Source: Gammaproteobacteria bacterium
GTDB taxonomy: Bacteria; Pseudomonadota; Gammaproteobacteria; S012-40
Reading direction: 5' to 3'
Length of the DNA: 46,561 bases
NCBI GenBank assembly: GCA_029881255.1
Contig: JAOUMY010000018.1
Coordinates: 1-46,561 of the forward strand
Part shown: positions 16,395 to 24,946 of the stretch, in pieces
How the letters are laid out: each line of letters starts with the position of its first letter
How positions within the stretch are numbered: position 1 is the stretch's first letter
Made by a program: the position numbers and the translations under genes
Notes under the pieces: model-generated
What the model saw: the letters and a program-made list of their open reading frames with translations, nothing else
Told to the model about the DNA's origin: nothing
Database searches by the model: none

Positions 16395-18857
16395 TTAAAA
16401 CTCTACACCCGCATACACCGCTGGCCAAAAACTGAAGCTGCTCCGCCCGATGCTGAAGTTCACAGGTTGAATGGAAGCCTTAAGTTCCTTTCCGTCACTA
16501 CGTGGATCGACCAGAAAGTTCAGACTCGCGCCAGCATGTACACTCAGAAAACGCGCCAGTCGCAGGTGCGCGGCCGAGCGTATGGAAACCGTATTGTTAC
16601 TTTGTGAACAAAAGACACACAGCGGATCAATACCTAACTGACTGGCGATATCCAATACCTGGGTTTCGGTATCACCGCTCTGGCTGCCGTAATAGCGTAT
16701 ATCGCTAGCAAACATAATATCGCTATCAATATAGCTACGAGGCGATACGTTATAAGTGAAACCGATCGCCCACTTTGAACGCCAGTGCGATTGTGTACTA
16801 TCAGTACTCAGACCTAAAAGATTGTAAATCCGCTTTGTACCAGTCTTATACGACAACATCATGTCTGACAATTCATCAAGACTAATACCGATATCGTGTC
16901 TACCATTACCATAGATGGACAGCAAGCCGACGGGGACACCGGAAAACTCCCGCGCGAAATTAAAAAGACCGACGTGTACACCGGTCGCCTTTCCTGCGAC
17001 GTTAATCGAAGAAACCTGTACGCCCTTCAATTCCTTTGCGACATTGAAACCCGCCGATACCTGAACGCCTTTGAGATTTTTCGCGACATTAAATCCCGCC
17101 GTACCCTGCACGCCGTTCATGTCGCCAGCTGAAATATTAAACCCGGCGCTTCCCTGAGTACCGCGCATGTTTCCGTAGGCGATATTGAAACCCGCCGCCC
17201 CTTGTCCGCCATCGAAATCACCTTTGACGATATTAAAACCGGCGGCGCCCATGCCACCTTTTCCGCCACCAAGCGCGATGTTGAACCCGGCGGCACCCAT
17301 GCCGCTATTGTTCAACCTTCCACCAACGATGTTGAATCCGGCAGCGCCCATGCCGCCTTTCATATCGCCTCGAATGACATTAAAGCCGGCGGCACCGACA
17401 CCGCCGTCGATCAGGTCACCACTAATAATATTGAACACGCCACTTCCCATGGCGCCTTCCAGATTGCCACCGACAAAGTTGAAAACACCAGCCCCTTGCC
17501 CACCTTTCAAATTACCGTTAACAATATTCGCGATACCGGTTCCCTGCCCACCTTCAAAATCACCTCCAACAAAGTTAACCATCGAACTCGCATTAAACCA
17601 CTTCGCATCTTCACGATAAAAGGTAATCAAACTGCCTAAGCCGACACCTTCCAATCTGTCGGTTTGACCCGCAAGCAGATTAACATCGAATTTTACGATT
17701 TCCTTTTTTCCCATTGATGGTGGATTCTCATACTCCATATCGGGAAACAAAGAAATCTTCACTTCCACTTCTGCGTATTCACTGCGATCTATCGGCGGTT
17801 TGTCACCGCGTGCGAGCGCGACCTTGCGATCTACCGCCGTCGCATATTGTTCGTCGTATACAAAGCTTTTGTTATTCACCAATGTAAAGCCGACCTTGAG
17901 CAACTTCTCACCGTTGTCGACCAATATGGTATAGTCGCCGGGTTCCATGCCGAGGACGATTTCTCGTTCTGTATTCTTCTTCAATTCGACAATGAGTTGT
18001 TCCTTGCTATTACGTATATACACGCGACCACTAACTTCTTTTGGTATCACCAAGGTCGAACTCGCCTGATGCAAGTCAGTAAGCACGAGATCACCCGCCC
18101 CTGCTAATTGGATATCATAGGCGGCATGTTGCGCGCCAAAGAGACTGCTTTCAGTGCGTGCCAGCGTTTCATGAAAGGCAAACTGGTAGGCTTCGTTAAG
18201 TGTTACCCGCTTATCATTGGACAGATCACCCGCGCCTCGCAGACCAGAGACAAAATAGTGCGTAAAATAGGAACCCCCTATCGCATCGGACTCCTGCGCC
18301 GATTCATCCGCAGAACTGGACGCGAGATAGGCATGGCCAGATACTTTCGAAGACTCGTCTATCAAAAACGTCGGACGACGTTTTCCGCCTTTGATACGGG
18401 TAAATGCACCTGAGGCACACGAGTCGAGTATCGCAACCTTCACGTCGGAGCTGATTTCACCTATGGCCTTATGCAAACGTTTGTATTCCAGCAATTCCTC
18501 GCCAAGTAAAATTCCCGATTCGTTGGAGTGACCGGAATAATAAAAAATGAATTCATTGCGTGCGTCGGAGCGGCTGTGAGACCGGATATTTTCGCCCATG
18601 GCCGTGAGGCGCTGTATCAAATTCTCGGCTGTAGGCTCAAACAACACTTCGCTACGGGTAGCGTCTATGCCACCAAGATCGTCAAACACCTTCGCCACCA
18701 GGCGTGCGTCCGATTGCGCATAACGTAATGACACGCGATCTTTGCCGCCGTTATTTGCGCCGATAATCAGCGCGTAGCGATTGACCGCCGTCTGCTCAAG
18801 CGCAAAAACCGGCGAAACAACAAGCATGGAAACCAAAATCAAATGATGTATTTTCAT
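16395..18857 (-). CDS. Exported caspase-family (C14) protein with Gly-rich repeats and C-terminal barrel-like domain
   Basis: 820 residues. Signal peptide at 1-19 (MKIHHLILVSMLVVSPVFA). A caspase-fold domain spans ~25-260 with the catalytic dyad H110 (FIFYYSGHSNESG) and C147 (VAILDSCASGAF). A short beta domain (~268-395) follows. Then come about twelve repeats of ~17-20 residues (~425-650) with the core 'GxxGAAGFNIxxGDxxGG', resembling the surface repeats named LA_2272-type in Leptospira (from memory). Residues ~655-820 alternate aromatic and small residues and end in AVYAGVEF, a possible outer-membrane barrel with a C-terminal Phe. So the protease domain probably faces the periplasm or surface. 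RBS AGGAAG; the start is 2 nt after the stop of the anti-sigma gene, in an operon with the ECF sigma factor. Cleavage target unknown. Confidence 0.85.
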   Translation of the reverse strand: MKIHHLILVSMLVVSPVFALEQTAVNRYALIIGANNGGKDRVSLRYAQSDARLVAKVFDDLGGIDATRSEVLFEPTAENLIQRLTAMGENIRSHSRSDARNEFIFYYSGHSNESGILLGEELLEYKRLHKAIGEISSDVKVAILDSCASGAFTRIKGGKRRPTFLIDESSKVSGHAYLASSSADESAQESDAIGGSYFTHYFVSGLRGAGDLSNDKRVTLNEAYQFAFHETLARTESSLFGAQHAAYDIQLAGAGDLVLTDLHQASSTLVIPKEVSGRVYIRNSKEQLIVELKKNTEREIVLGMEPGDYTILVDNGEKLLKVGFTLVNNKSFVYDEQYATAVDRKVALARGDKPPIDRSEYAEVEVKISLFPDMEYENPPSMGKKEIVKFDVNLLAGQTDRLEGVGLGSLITFYREDAKWFNASSMVNFVGGDFEGGQGTGIANIVNGNLKGGQGAGVFNFVGGNLEGAMGSGVFNIISGDLIDGGVGAAGFNVIRGDMKGGMGAAGFNIVGGRLNNSGMGAAGFNIALGGGKGGMGAAGFNIVKGDFDGGQGAAGFNIAYGNMRGTQGSAGFNISAGDMNGVQGTAGFNVAKNLKGVQVSAGFNVAKELKGVQVSSINVAGKATGVHVGLFNFAREFSGVPVGLLSIYGNGRHDIGISLDELSDMMLSYKTGTKRIYNLLGLSTDSTQSHWRSKWAIGFTYNVSPRSYIDSDIMFASDIRYYGSQSGDTETQVLDIASQLGIDPLCVFCSQSNNTVSIRSAAHLRLARFLSVHAGASLNFLVDPRSDGKELKASIQPVNFSIGRSSFSFWPAVYAGVEF
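16908..17585 (-). repeat. Degenerate tandem coding repeats in the caspase gene
   Basis: About twelve units of 50-60 bp coding for 'GAAGFNI..GD..GG' within residues ~425-650. Units in the middle are the most alike, those at the edges diverged. They lie in frame and are protein repeats, not CRISPR. Confidence 0.8.
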
Positions 18858-18859
18858 AA

Positions 18860-19711
18860 TTACTTCCTCAACAGCAGGGAAGTTGAACGACTGTCTTTAC
18901 CAAAATCGACGTCCTGGGAAAAATCGTCTCTCAATTTACGTGTCAGTTCTTCAATGTGAAGCGACTCAAGATCGAACACCTCAGACCTGAAGACCAAAAA
19001 GAAGCGCTCAAAGGTCGGGGCATTATCCAGCTCATAGGCATGATTCAGCGCCACCGACTCTCCCACCTCAATAAATAGCGCACGGCCATTATGGGAAAGA
19101 TGCTCCGTAAGCACCCCGTTACCATCGATGGAAAAGACCAGGCCATAACCACTCTGTGCCACCGAATAGCGCAACTGTACAACATCGCCCTGAGACACCT
19201 TCGCACCATTCTCCAATATTTCCTGGCCCGCCTCGGTCTTGCGATACAAACTGAGTGTCAGTTCATCTCCCTTCATGCGTTCTATTGGGATACCATCAAT
19301 CAGCTGACCATTTTGTACATGCTGTTGCACTGCGTCGGGCTGCATCAGAAGAAAGGCAAAAGTGGCGACCATTAATACCGGTAAAGCGTACGCGAGCCGC
19401 GACCACGCCAGCACCGGTCGAACACTATCAGGATTTTTCGGCTTACGCTTGAGTCGTATTTCAATTCGGCTTCCCGAATTTTGCTTTTGTCGCTCCGCCT
19501 GCTTCCTCTGAATCTGCTGCGCCATGTACTCCGGCGTATATTGGTCAAGTATTTCATCACTCGACTCTTGCAACTGTTCTACGCGCTCGCGCAATTCTGC
19601 ATCGGACGTGATTTGAATCCGAATTTCCGTGGTACGTTTTTCGTCGAGTTCACCGAGCATGTATTGCTCGAGATCGAGATCGGTCCAGGATTTTCCTGTC
19701 TTGGCGTTCAC
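18860..19711 (-). CDS. Membrane-spanning anti-sigma factor
   Basis: 283 residues. The cytoplasmic N-terminus (LEQYMLGELDEKRTTEIRIQ.., ~12-50) has the usual anti-sigma helix pattern 'L..Y..GEL....'; no zinc-binding His-Cys motif is visible. A basic linker precedes one transmembrane helix (~105-123, RLAYALPVLMVATFAFLLM). The periplasmic C-terminal domain (~130-283) resembles DUF4384-type sensor domains with 'GDVVQLRYSVAQSGYGLVFS'. It would hold the ECF sigma factor at the membrane and release it on an envelope signal. The start is a GTG at 19711 with GGAGGG 6-7 nt upstream; it overlaps the sigma stop by 4 nt (GTGA). The neighbouring exported caspase could be its effector or its regulator; cleavage of this protein by the caspase is an untested possibility. 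Confidence 0.75.
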   Translation of the reverse strand: MNAKTGKSWTDLDLEQYMLGELDEKRTTEIRIQITSDAELRERVEQLQESSDEILDQYTPEYMAQQIQRKQAERQKQNSGSRIEIRLKRKPKNPDSVRPVLAWSRLAYALPVLMVATFAFLLMQPDAVQQHVQNGQLIDGIPIERMKGDELTLSLYRKTEAGQEILENGAKVSQGDVVQLRYSVAQSGYGLVFSIDGNGVLTEHLSHNGRALFIEVGESVALNHAYELDNAPTFERFFLVFRSEVFDLESLHIEELTRKLRDDFSQDVDFGKDSRSTSLLLRK

Positions 19712-20199
19712 ACTCTGCCCTCCAGTTCATTGACCTGAGCCTTGAGTTGGCGTAGTCGTTTTCTCACTCCGGAAACTGACATACCGACTGCTCTGGCAGT
19801 GTCTTCGAGGGTATAGCCGTCATGCAGATGCAAGGTCGCAATCGTGCGCGTGGACTCGGGATGACGATCAAAAATTCGGTTCAGCATCATGTTGGCTATT
19901 ATCCCCTGTTCCGGTTCTTCCAGTACGGCTATCCTTTCCAACACTCCTTCCTGTTCGTCGAGGGAATCGGCACTCTTGCGCCGATGACTGCGGATGATGT
20001 TGAGACATATATTGGTGGCCATGGTGTATAACAGCGAAGAAAGTCCCTGGTCTTCCAGGCTGTCCCGCTTTTCCAGCAGATTGACGAACACATCCTGCAT
20101 GGCCTCGACCGCGTGCGCCTCGTTTTCCAATAGCTGGCGGCAACGGCGCAATACCATAGGGCCGTATTTCCGATATAAGGACTCTACATCCAGCGCCAA
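19708..20199 (-). CDS. ECF-type RNA polymerase sigma factor
   Basis: About 163 residues with sigma region 2 (~5-75: LYRKYGPMVLRRCRQLLENE, then EAMQDVFVNLL and LLYTMATNICLNIIRSHRRK) and region 4 (~105-155: STRTIATLHLHDGYTLEDTA, then VGMSVSGVRKRLRQLKAQV). Region 3 is absent, as in ECF factors. The frame is open to a GTG at 20232, but that codon lies inside the predicted -10 element. A TTG at 20199 with a perfect GAGGAG 6 nt upstream fits the promoter, the leader and the protein family better, so I chose it. It is first in an operon with the anti-sigma factor and the exported caspase. The shared promoter motif on both sides of the intergenic region indicates autoregulation and control of the TonB operon. 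Confidence 0.85.
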   Translation of the reverse strand: MALDVESLYRKYGPMVLRRCRQLLENEAHAVEAMQDVFVNLLEKRDSLEDQGLSSLLYTMATNICLNIIRSHRRKSADSLDEQEGVLERIAVLEEPEQGIIANMMLNRIFDRHPESTRTIATLHLHDGYTLEDTARAVGMSVSGVRKRLRQLKAQVNELEGRV

Positions 20200-20223
20200 T
20201 TCATTCTCCTCGTCGGTTTCAAT

Positions 20224-20255
20224 ATGAAACACCGCGACAAAGCCAAAGTGTCACT
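20224..20255 (-). promoter_or_regulatory. Predicted ECF sigma promoter, sigma/anti-sigma/caspase operon
   Basis: On the minus strand AGTGACACTTTG, then 10 nt, then GGTGTTTCAT. The same two blocks with the same spacing occur upstream of the TonB receptor. A start of transcription near 20217 would leave a short leader carrying GAGGAG and the TTG start. Confidence 0.7.
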
Positions 20256-20382
20256 CTTTTTTAGCATTTAAAAAACATAAGCTTACGCTTGATTGATAGG
20301 CAGTGTAAACGCAGCTTCAACTCATATCCAGTACCAGCAGCCGCGTAAAAACCCACCACTACATAGTCCACCGAAAAACAAA

Positions 20383-20414
20383 AGTAACACTTTGTGACAC
20401 CCGAGGTGTTTCAT
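20383..20414 (+). promoter_or_regulatory. Predicted ECF sigma promoter, TonB receptor operon
   Basis: AGTAACACTTTG at 20383-20394, 10 nt, GGTGTTTCAT at 20405-20414; 36 bp upstream of the receptor ATG. It differs from the opposite-strand copy by a single base in the two blocks. Confidence 0.7.
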
Positions 20415-20449
20415 CCGGTAAATCCACCGAGAAAACGGGGTGTAATACC

Positions 20450-22798
20450 ATGTATCAACGAGTAATCGCGCTAATTGTACTCATTCTTTTTCCTGTTGCC
20501 GGACTGCCTGCAGCCTTGCAAATTCAAGTATTGCAAAAAGGCAGCGGCGATCCGGTTGCCAATGCGACAGTGGTGGACGCCACCAGCGGAGAGTTTGCCG
20601 AAACCGATGAACAGGGACTCGCGAGTCTCGACGACATCCAGTTGCCAGGGGAATTCAAGATTCTCAACCCCGGCTACCAAACCCTGTTGACGCGACTGGA
20701 AACAAAAAACATCGACCAAAAAACCGGTCGTGTACGCATCTATCTTGAACCGCTGGCCTTCGAAGGCGAGGCCCTGGTGATTACCGCTGATCGCGTGCGC
20801 GAAAAAACATCCAAGGTAGTACTTGATGTCGAAGAGCTGCGTCGCGCACCGGGCACTCAGGGCGATCCACTCAAGGCCATCCAGTCGCTTCCCGGTGTTG
20901 TTACAGCGCAGGAAGGGACGGGGCTGATGTATGTTCGCGGCAGTGAACCCAACCAGAGTATTGTGTGGGCCAACCGCGGCCGACTCGGCTATCTCTATCA
21001 CTTCGGCGGACTGCATTCGACAATCAGTCCGCAACTGGTGCAAGACTTCAATATGTTTCTCGGTGGTTTCCCGGTGGAGTACGGTGATGCCATGGGTGGC
21101 GCGCTCGACATTACCTTGCGCAAACCGCGTAACGACAGACTGCACCAGAGTTATTCCTTCGGCACGTATGAATCGTCACTGGTATGGGAAGGGCCTTTGC
21201 TGAAAAAAAACGGTGCCGACAGCGGTTATTTTTCGGCGCGACGCAGCTATGTAGATGCGCTACTGAACCCGCAACAGTTTACCGACTTTGCGGGCATGGG
21301 TGATGAAGGCGACGCAATAACAACAGTGCCCGTGTTTCACGATATTAATGCGGTCTGGCATCACCAGCTCGAAAAGGGTGACGTGCGTTTGCAATATTTT
21401 CGTGCTGCAGACTCTATAACGATCAACTTAAACTCGGTTGCTGATACTGACCCCGAGCTAGTGGGTAGTTTGTCCAGCGCCATGGACTACGACAGCCTGA
21501 GTCTGGTGTGGATGCAAAACTGGACGCCGCGTCTCAAGACTGCCTCGTCACTCTACGCGCTCAAGATGCATCAAGAGATTAGTATGGGCAGCGATCCGGT
21601 TTCGGGTACGCCGTACCGCATGAATATCGATGAACTGGATTATGTGTGGCAGCCGGAAATTAGCTATACGTTTGCCGAAAATCAGGAACTGGTACTCGGT
21701 GCCGAAGGTGTTCTGGCTAACACACCCGTCGATGCCTATATCGCGCGTCCACCGCAACTCAGTGAGCAAGATTACAATCTGACCTCGATGGAAAAGTTTC
21801 GCATCGACCGCACCTATAAAACCGGCATCGGCGCCTTGTATGCGAAATGGTATGGCACGTTCTTCGATCGCCTCAAACTGCAATTAGGCGGACGAGTCAC
21901 GCACCTGCGATCGAACGCACGAGAACCTGAATCGATATTTTCGCCGCGCTCTTCATTCGAACTTGATCTATCGAAAGCCACTACGTTGACCGGTGCTTGG
22001 GGAAGGTATGGCCAGTTCCCGGATGGCGTGCAATGGGTGGAAGATGCCGGTAATCCGCGCTTACACGAGACACGTTCCGAACATCGCATACTCGGATTGC
22101 GTCACCGTGTGAATGAGTTGTGGAATATGCAGATCGAAGGCTATCACATCCCGATGTGGGATTTGATCAAGATCAATAACAATCAATCACCGCCAGACAA
22201 TTACAGTAATGACGGCATCGGTCAATCCTACGGCTTCGATGTCCTGGTCAAACGTGAAAGCAGTGGCGGCACTATGGGCTGGCTGAGTTATTCATATCTC
22301 AGAACAGAACGCACCTTCGACGGTGTGACACTGCCCTATGATGGCGATCAACGTCATAGTCTTACCGCGGTGTGGAGTCAAAAACTGCCGGGCTTTATGA
22401 ACAAGTGGAGTCTTGGTCTGCGTTCACGTCTCTATTCCGGAAAACCGTATACACCTGTGCTTACACGCACCGCGCTGTGCAGTGGCGGAAGCGGCGTGGC
22501 CGATTGTGCCGATCAGAGTCTCGGCTCGGACAACCCAGACTTCGCCTACTGGCGCGCCGACTATGCGCAGAAAAACAGCTCACGTCTGCCTCTGTTTTAT
22601 CAACTCGACCTGAGACTGGATCGTCATTTCCTGTTCAACAACTGGAAGATGAATATGTATATCGACATTTTGAATGTGCTCAACACGAAAAACGTCACCG
22701 GCTATGACTACGGCAGTCGTTTTGAAAACATCGACACGCCGAAAAAGATTACCTCCGCGCCGATACTTCCGTCCTTCGGACTGGAAATCGAAATCTAG
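20450..22798 (+). CDS. TonB-dependent outer-membrane receptor with N-terminal carboxypeptidase-regulatory-like domain
   Basis: 782 residues. Signal peptide (MYQRVIALIVLILFPVAGLP, then AA). A CarboxypepD_reg-like beta domain (~22-105: VLQKGSGDPVANATVVDATS) precedes the plug (~115-225: DPLKAIQSLPGVVTAQEGTG, YVRGSEPNQSIVWANR, GDAMGGALDITLR). The barrel fills the rest with clear strands to RFENIDTPK..LPSFGLEIEI. It lacks an N-terminal STN signalling domain, so it is not a FecA-type transducer although an ECF sigma gene is divergent. It imports an unknown large substrate using proton-motive force delivered by the ExbB/ExbD/TonB encoded immediately downstream. The ATG at 20450 follows CGGGGTG. The promoter shares its motif with the sigma operon, so expression is probably sigma-dependent. 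Confidence 0.9.
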   Translation: MYQRVIALIVLILFPVAGLPAALQIQVLQKGSGDPVANATVVDATSGEFAETDEQGLASLDDIQLPGEFKILNPGYQTLLTRLETKNIDQKTGRVRIYLEPLAFEGEALVITADRVREKTSKVVLDVEELRRAPGTQGDPLKAIQSLPGVVTAQEGTGLMYVRGSEPNQSIVWANRGRLGYLYHFGGLHSTISPQLVQDFNMFLGGFPVEYGDAMGGALDITLRKPRNDRLHQSYSFGTYESSLVWEGPLLKKNGADSGYFSARRSYVDALLNPQQFTDFAGMGDEGDAITTVPVFHDINAVWHHQLEKGDVRLQYFRAADSITINLNSVADTDPELVGSLSSAMDYDSLSLVWMQNWTPRLKTASSLYALKMHQEISMGSDPVSGTPYRMNIDELDYVWQPEISYTFAENQELVLGAEGVLANTPVDAYIARPPQLSEQDYNLTSMEKFRIDRTYKTGIGALYAKWYGTFFDRLKLQLGGRVTHLRSNAREPESIFSPRSSFELDLSKATTLTGAWGRYGQFPDGVQWVEDAGNPRLHETRSEHRILGLRHRVNELWNMQIEGYHIPMWDLIKINNNQSPPDNYSNDGIGQSYGFDVLVKRESSGGTMGWLSYSYLRTERTFDGVTLPYDGDQRHSLTAVWSQKLPGFMNKWSLGLRSRLYSGKPYTPVLTRTALCSGGSGVADCADQSLGSDNPDFAYWRADYAQKNSSRLPLFYQLDLRLDRHFLFNNWKMNMYIDILNVLNTKNVTGYDYGSRFENIDTPKKITSAPILPSFGLEIEI

Positions 22799-22835
22799 TA
22801 TTGAATCTTCGCGCAGCATACAAAGGAGTATTGCA

Positions 22836-23456
22836 ATGAATTTCTATTACAGTTTTATGGCATTCATGGACAAAGGCGGACCGGTGATGTGGGTGATATT
22901 CGTCACCGCCTGGGTCGCACTGGTGATGCTGGTGGAACGTTCGCTACGCATACACAGGTGGTATCAGAGCGCGCAACGGGATCAATTGGCGATGGACAAA
23001 AACAAAGATTATCGCCCCGTGTTGAACGGCTCACGGCAGCACAGTCCGATCGCTGTATTGGTAGATCGCGTTGACTGGAAAGACGTCAGAGACCAGGACG
23101 ACATCGCCAAACAACTAAGCGTGCAACTGTCAGAAATTCTGCCGCGCCTGGAAGGCTCGTTACCGACGATTGCAATTATTGGTGGACTGTTACCGATGCT
23201 CGGACTACTCGGCACGGTGACGGGAATGATTAGCGTCTTCGAAGTCATCGCCTTACACGGCACCGGAGATCCACAAGAAATGGCACACGGAATTTCGCAG
23301 GCGCTGCTCACCACCGCAAGCGGACTGGTGATCGCCATACCCGTAATCTTCGCGCACCATCTCATTGTAAGAAAGCTGCGCGTCGTGCTTTCCATAACTG
23401 AACAGAGCATGCACGTCATCTATGCACAGGGTATCAAAGAGAGAGCAACGGCATGA
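22836..23456 (+). CDS. exbB: ExbB/TolQ-family proton channel subunit
   Basis: 206 residues with three predicted membrane helices (~15-35 PVMWVIFVTAWVALVMLVE, ~110-135 and ~160-180). The conserved ExbB core is present: PTIAIIGGLLPMLGLLGTVT then GMISVFEVI, and GISQALLTTASGLVIAIPVI. It forms the inner-membrane motor with ExbD that energises TonB. The start at 22836 is set by AAAGGAG 9 nt upstream; the frame is open further left into the receptor gene. It overlaps exbD by 4 nt. Dedicated placement behind one receptor suggests a private energising complex rather than the general one. Confidence 0.92.
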   Translation: MNFYYSFMAFMDKGGPVMWVIFVTAWVALVMLVERSLRIHRWYQSAQRDQLAMDKNKDYRPVLNGSRQHSPIAVLVDRVDWKDVRDQDDIAKQLSVQLSEILPRLEGSLPTIAIIGGLLPMLGLLGTVTGMISVFEVIALHGTGDPQEMAHGISQALLTTASGLVIAIPVIFAHHLIVRKLRVVLSITEQSMHVIYAQGIKERATA

Positions 23457-23893
23457 GTGCAGCGAAAAACAATCCGTTCACGATGCCAGAGATAAACACC
23501 GGCAACCCGGAAATCTCCATGGCGCCGCTCATCGATGTGGTATTTCTGTTATTGATTTTCTTCATGGTGACCACGGTCTTTCCGGAAAACCGTGGCCTGC
23601 TCATAGACAAACCCGCATCCGCGCATAGCGAACCATTGGCGATGAAGAAAATCGTTTTTCAGATCGACAAAAACGGACAGGTGTTTTTTCAGGATCGCCA
23701 CGTGGAAACTGCTGACGTCGAAAGACTGGTAAGAGAACAACTAAACGCGGCGCCAGACACGGCCGTATTGATGAATGTAGACAAACAGGCTACAACCGAA
23801 ATCTTTATCCAGGTAATGGACGCCTGCAAACTCGGTGGTGCTAAACAGGTCGGAATTGCAACCAATGACGCTGATCGAACAAAACAATCATAG
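23453..23893 (+). CDS. exbD: ExbD/TolR-family subunit
   Basis: 146 residues. The single N-terminal membrane helix (~25-43) carries the essential aspartate, D28, in APLIDVVFLLLIFFM. The periplasmic domain follows (IVFQIDKNGQVFFQDRHVET, VLMNVDKQATTEIFIQVMDA, then GGAKQVGIAT), the standard ExbD fold. It is coupled to exbB by ATGA overlap and its 3' end overlaps the tonB start by 29 nt. It forms the proton path together with ExbB. Confidence 0.93.
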   Translation: MSAAKNNPFTMPEINTGNPEISMAPLIDVVFLLLIFFMVTTVFPENRGLLIDKPASAHSEPLAMKKIVFQIDKNGQVFFQDRHVETADVERLVREQLNAAPDTAVLMNVDKQATTEIFIQVMDACKLGGAKQVGIATNDADRTKQS

Positions 23894-24536
23894 CTATTGG
23901 CTAACCGCGCTTTTTGTAGGCAGCATCCTAAACCTCTTTTTGTTCGCTGTACTGCCTGCGCTAGGTAGCAATGAAAAAATGCCCGAGCCCAAAGTAATCA
24001 CACTGGACTTTATTACCTGGCAGGAACCGGTTAAACAGATGCCGGCTGAAATCCCCAAGCCAAAAAAGACGCCGCCAAACCCGCGGCCTAAACCTAAGCC
24101 GGAAAAACCGAAACCGATTGCGCCACCTAAGCCAGCACCTATACAAAAACCGGTGCTCACCGACGCGATTGAGCCTGCCCAGGAACAGGTACAAGCGGAA
24201 CCAATAGAGGAAGTCGTCGAGAACGACACACAAGACAGCGTGCCCGTGCCCGTACCACTTTTTCAGGTAACAACACTGCCGCGTGTCGTTCACTGGCAGG
24301 CGCCGGTTTATCCCACGCAAATGAAAGCCCTGGGACGTGAGGCGACCGTGAAGATAGAAATACTGATCGACAAACAAGGCAAGATCCGTCAGGCAGAGGT
24401 CATCAACTCCGGCGGTGCAGATTTCGACATTGCCGCACTCGACAGTGTTCGTCATTCGACTTTCATGCCAGCCAATGTTGATGGTGTGGCGGTGGCCGTC
24501 CGTTATCGAATTCCGATACGGTTTCGCTTGAATTAG
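23865..24536 (+). CDS. tonB: TonB energy-transducing protein
   Basis: 223 residues. One N-terminal membrane helix (~10-32, YWLTALFVGSILNLFLFAV), a proline/lysine-rich spacer (~55-100: PKPKKTPPNPRPKPKPEKPK) that spans the periplasm, an acidic linker, and the C-terminal TonB domain (~145-223: VHWQAPVYPTQMKALGREAT, VKIEILIDKQGKIRQAEVIN, AALDSVRHSTFMPANVDG). The AP.YP motif is intact. It contacts the TonB box of the receptor encoded upstream. ATG at 23865 is preferred over a GTG at 23835 because the membrane helix then starts at the usual place. It is the last gene of the receptor operon. Confidence 0.93.
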   Translation: MTLIEQNNHSYWLTALFVGSILNLFLFAVLPALGSNEKMPEPKVITLDFITWQEPVKQMPAEIPKPKKTPPNPRPKPKPEKPKPIAPPKPAPIQKPVLTDAIEPAQEQVQAEPIEEVVENDTQDSVPVPVPLFQVTTLPRVVHWQAPVYPTQMKALGREATVKIEILIDKQGKIRQAEVINSGGADFDIAALDSVRHSTFMPANVDGVAVAVRYRIPIRFRLN

Positions 24537-24946
24537 ACACAAGGTACATAAGCGGCATATCGACAACCGACTAAAGCATCATTTCATCTATATATTTATT
24601 GCTGGACGATCGTAGCTCACAGTCTCTAAATATCTTCTTCACAGAAAATATATGCCAAGGCAAATCTTTTATCCATGTACTAAACTGCGAATTGACCAGC
24701 CATGACGAAGTATGTCAACTTGGATTATTGGTTGAATTTCCATTCTCATTTTAAAATTCAGAAATAATCACGGTGAAGACCCTTCTTAATCGAATTGTTT
24801 GTCTATATTTTTAAAGGTTTCTTCTACTCATTTAGTTTTTTATTCGAGTTAATATTTTCGCTTTTTGTACACCTTATAAAAATTTAAAACTACAGAAATT
24901 CGAAAATGAAAACCACGAAAATACAAAATTGATATATACGAAAACT
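24537..24946. other. AT-rich region between convergent operons
   Basis: 410 bp after tonB and before the end of the leftward MBL gene. It is markedly AT-rich and appears to mark a change in base composition. No gene, clear hairpin or RNA was recognised. Confidence 0.5.

Noticed and set aside
16908-17585. Regularly spaced repeats that could be taken for a CRISPR array
   Set aside because: Units are in frame, degenerate and code for GFN-type protein repeats; there are no unique spacers between constant repeats.
17185-17639. Pro/Ala-rich and other open frames opposite the caspase repeats
   Set aside because: They arise from the complement of the Gly-rich repeats and have no ribosome site or independent support.
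20331-20350. Short similarity to the conserved 530 region of 16S rRNA (ACCAGCAGCCGCG)
   Set aside because: Only about 13 bases match, flanking bases do not, and it lies in a promoter region.
20471-21145. A 224-codon frame antisense to the TonB receptor
   Set aside because: The sense strand encodes clear signal, regulatory and plug domains; the antisense frame has no recognisable motif or ribosome site.
20450-22798. FecA-type signal-transducing receptor
   Set aside because: The N-terminal extension is a CarboxypepD_reg-like beta domain, not an STN domain; a Fec-type surface signalling path is therefore not supported.
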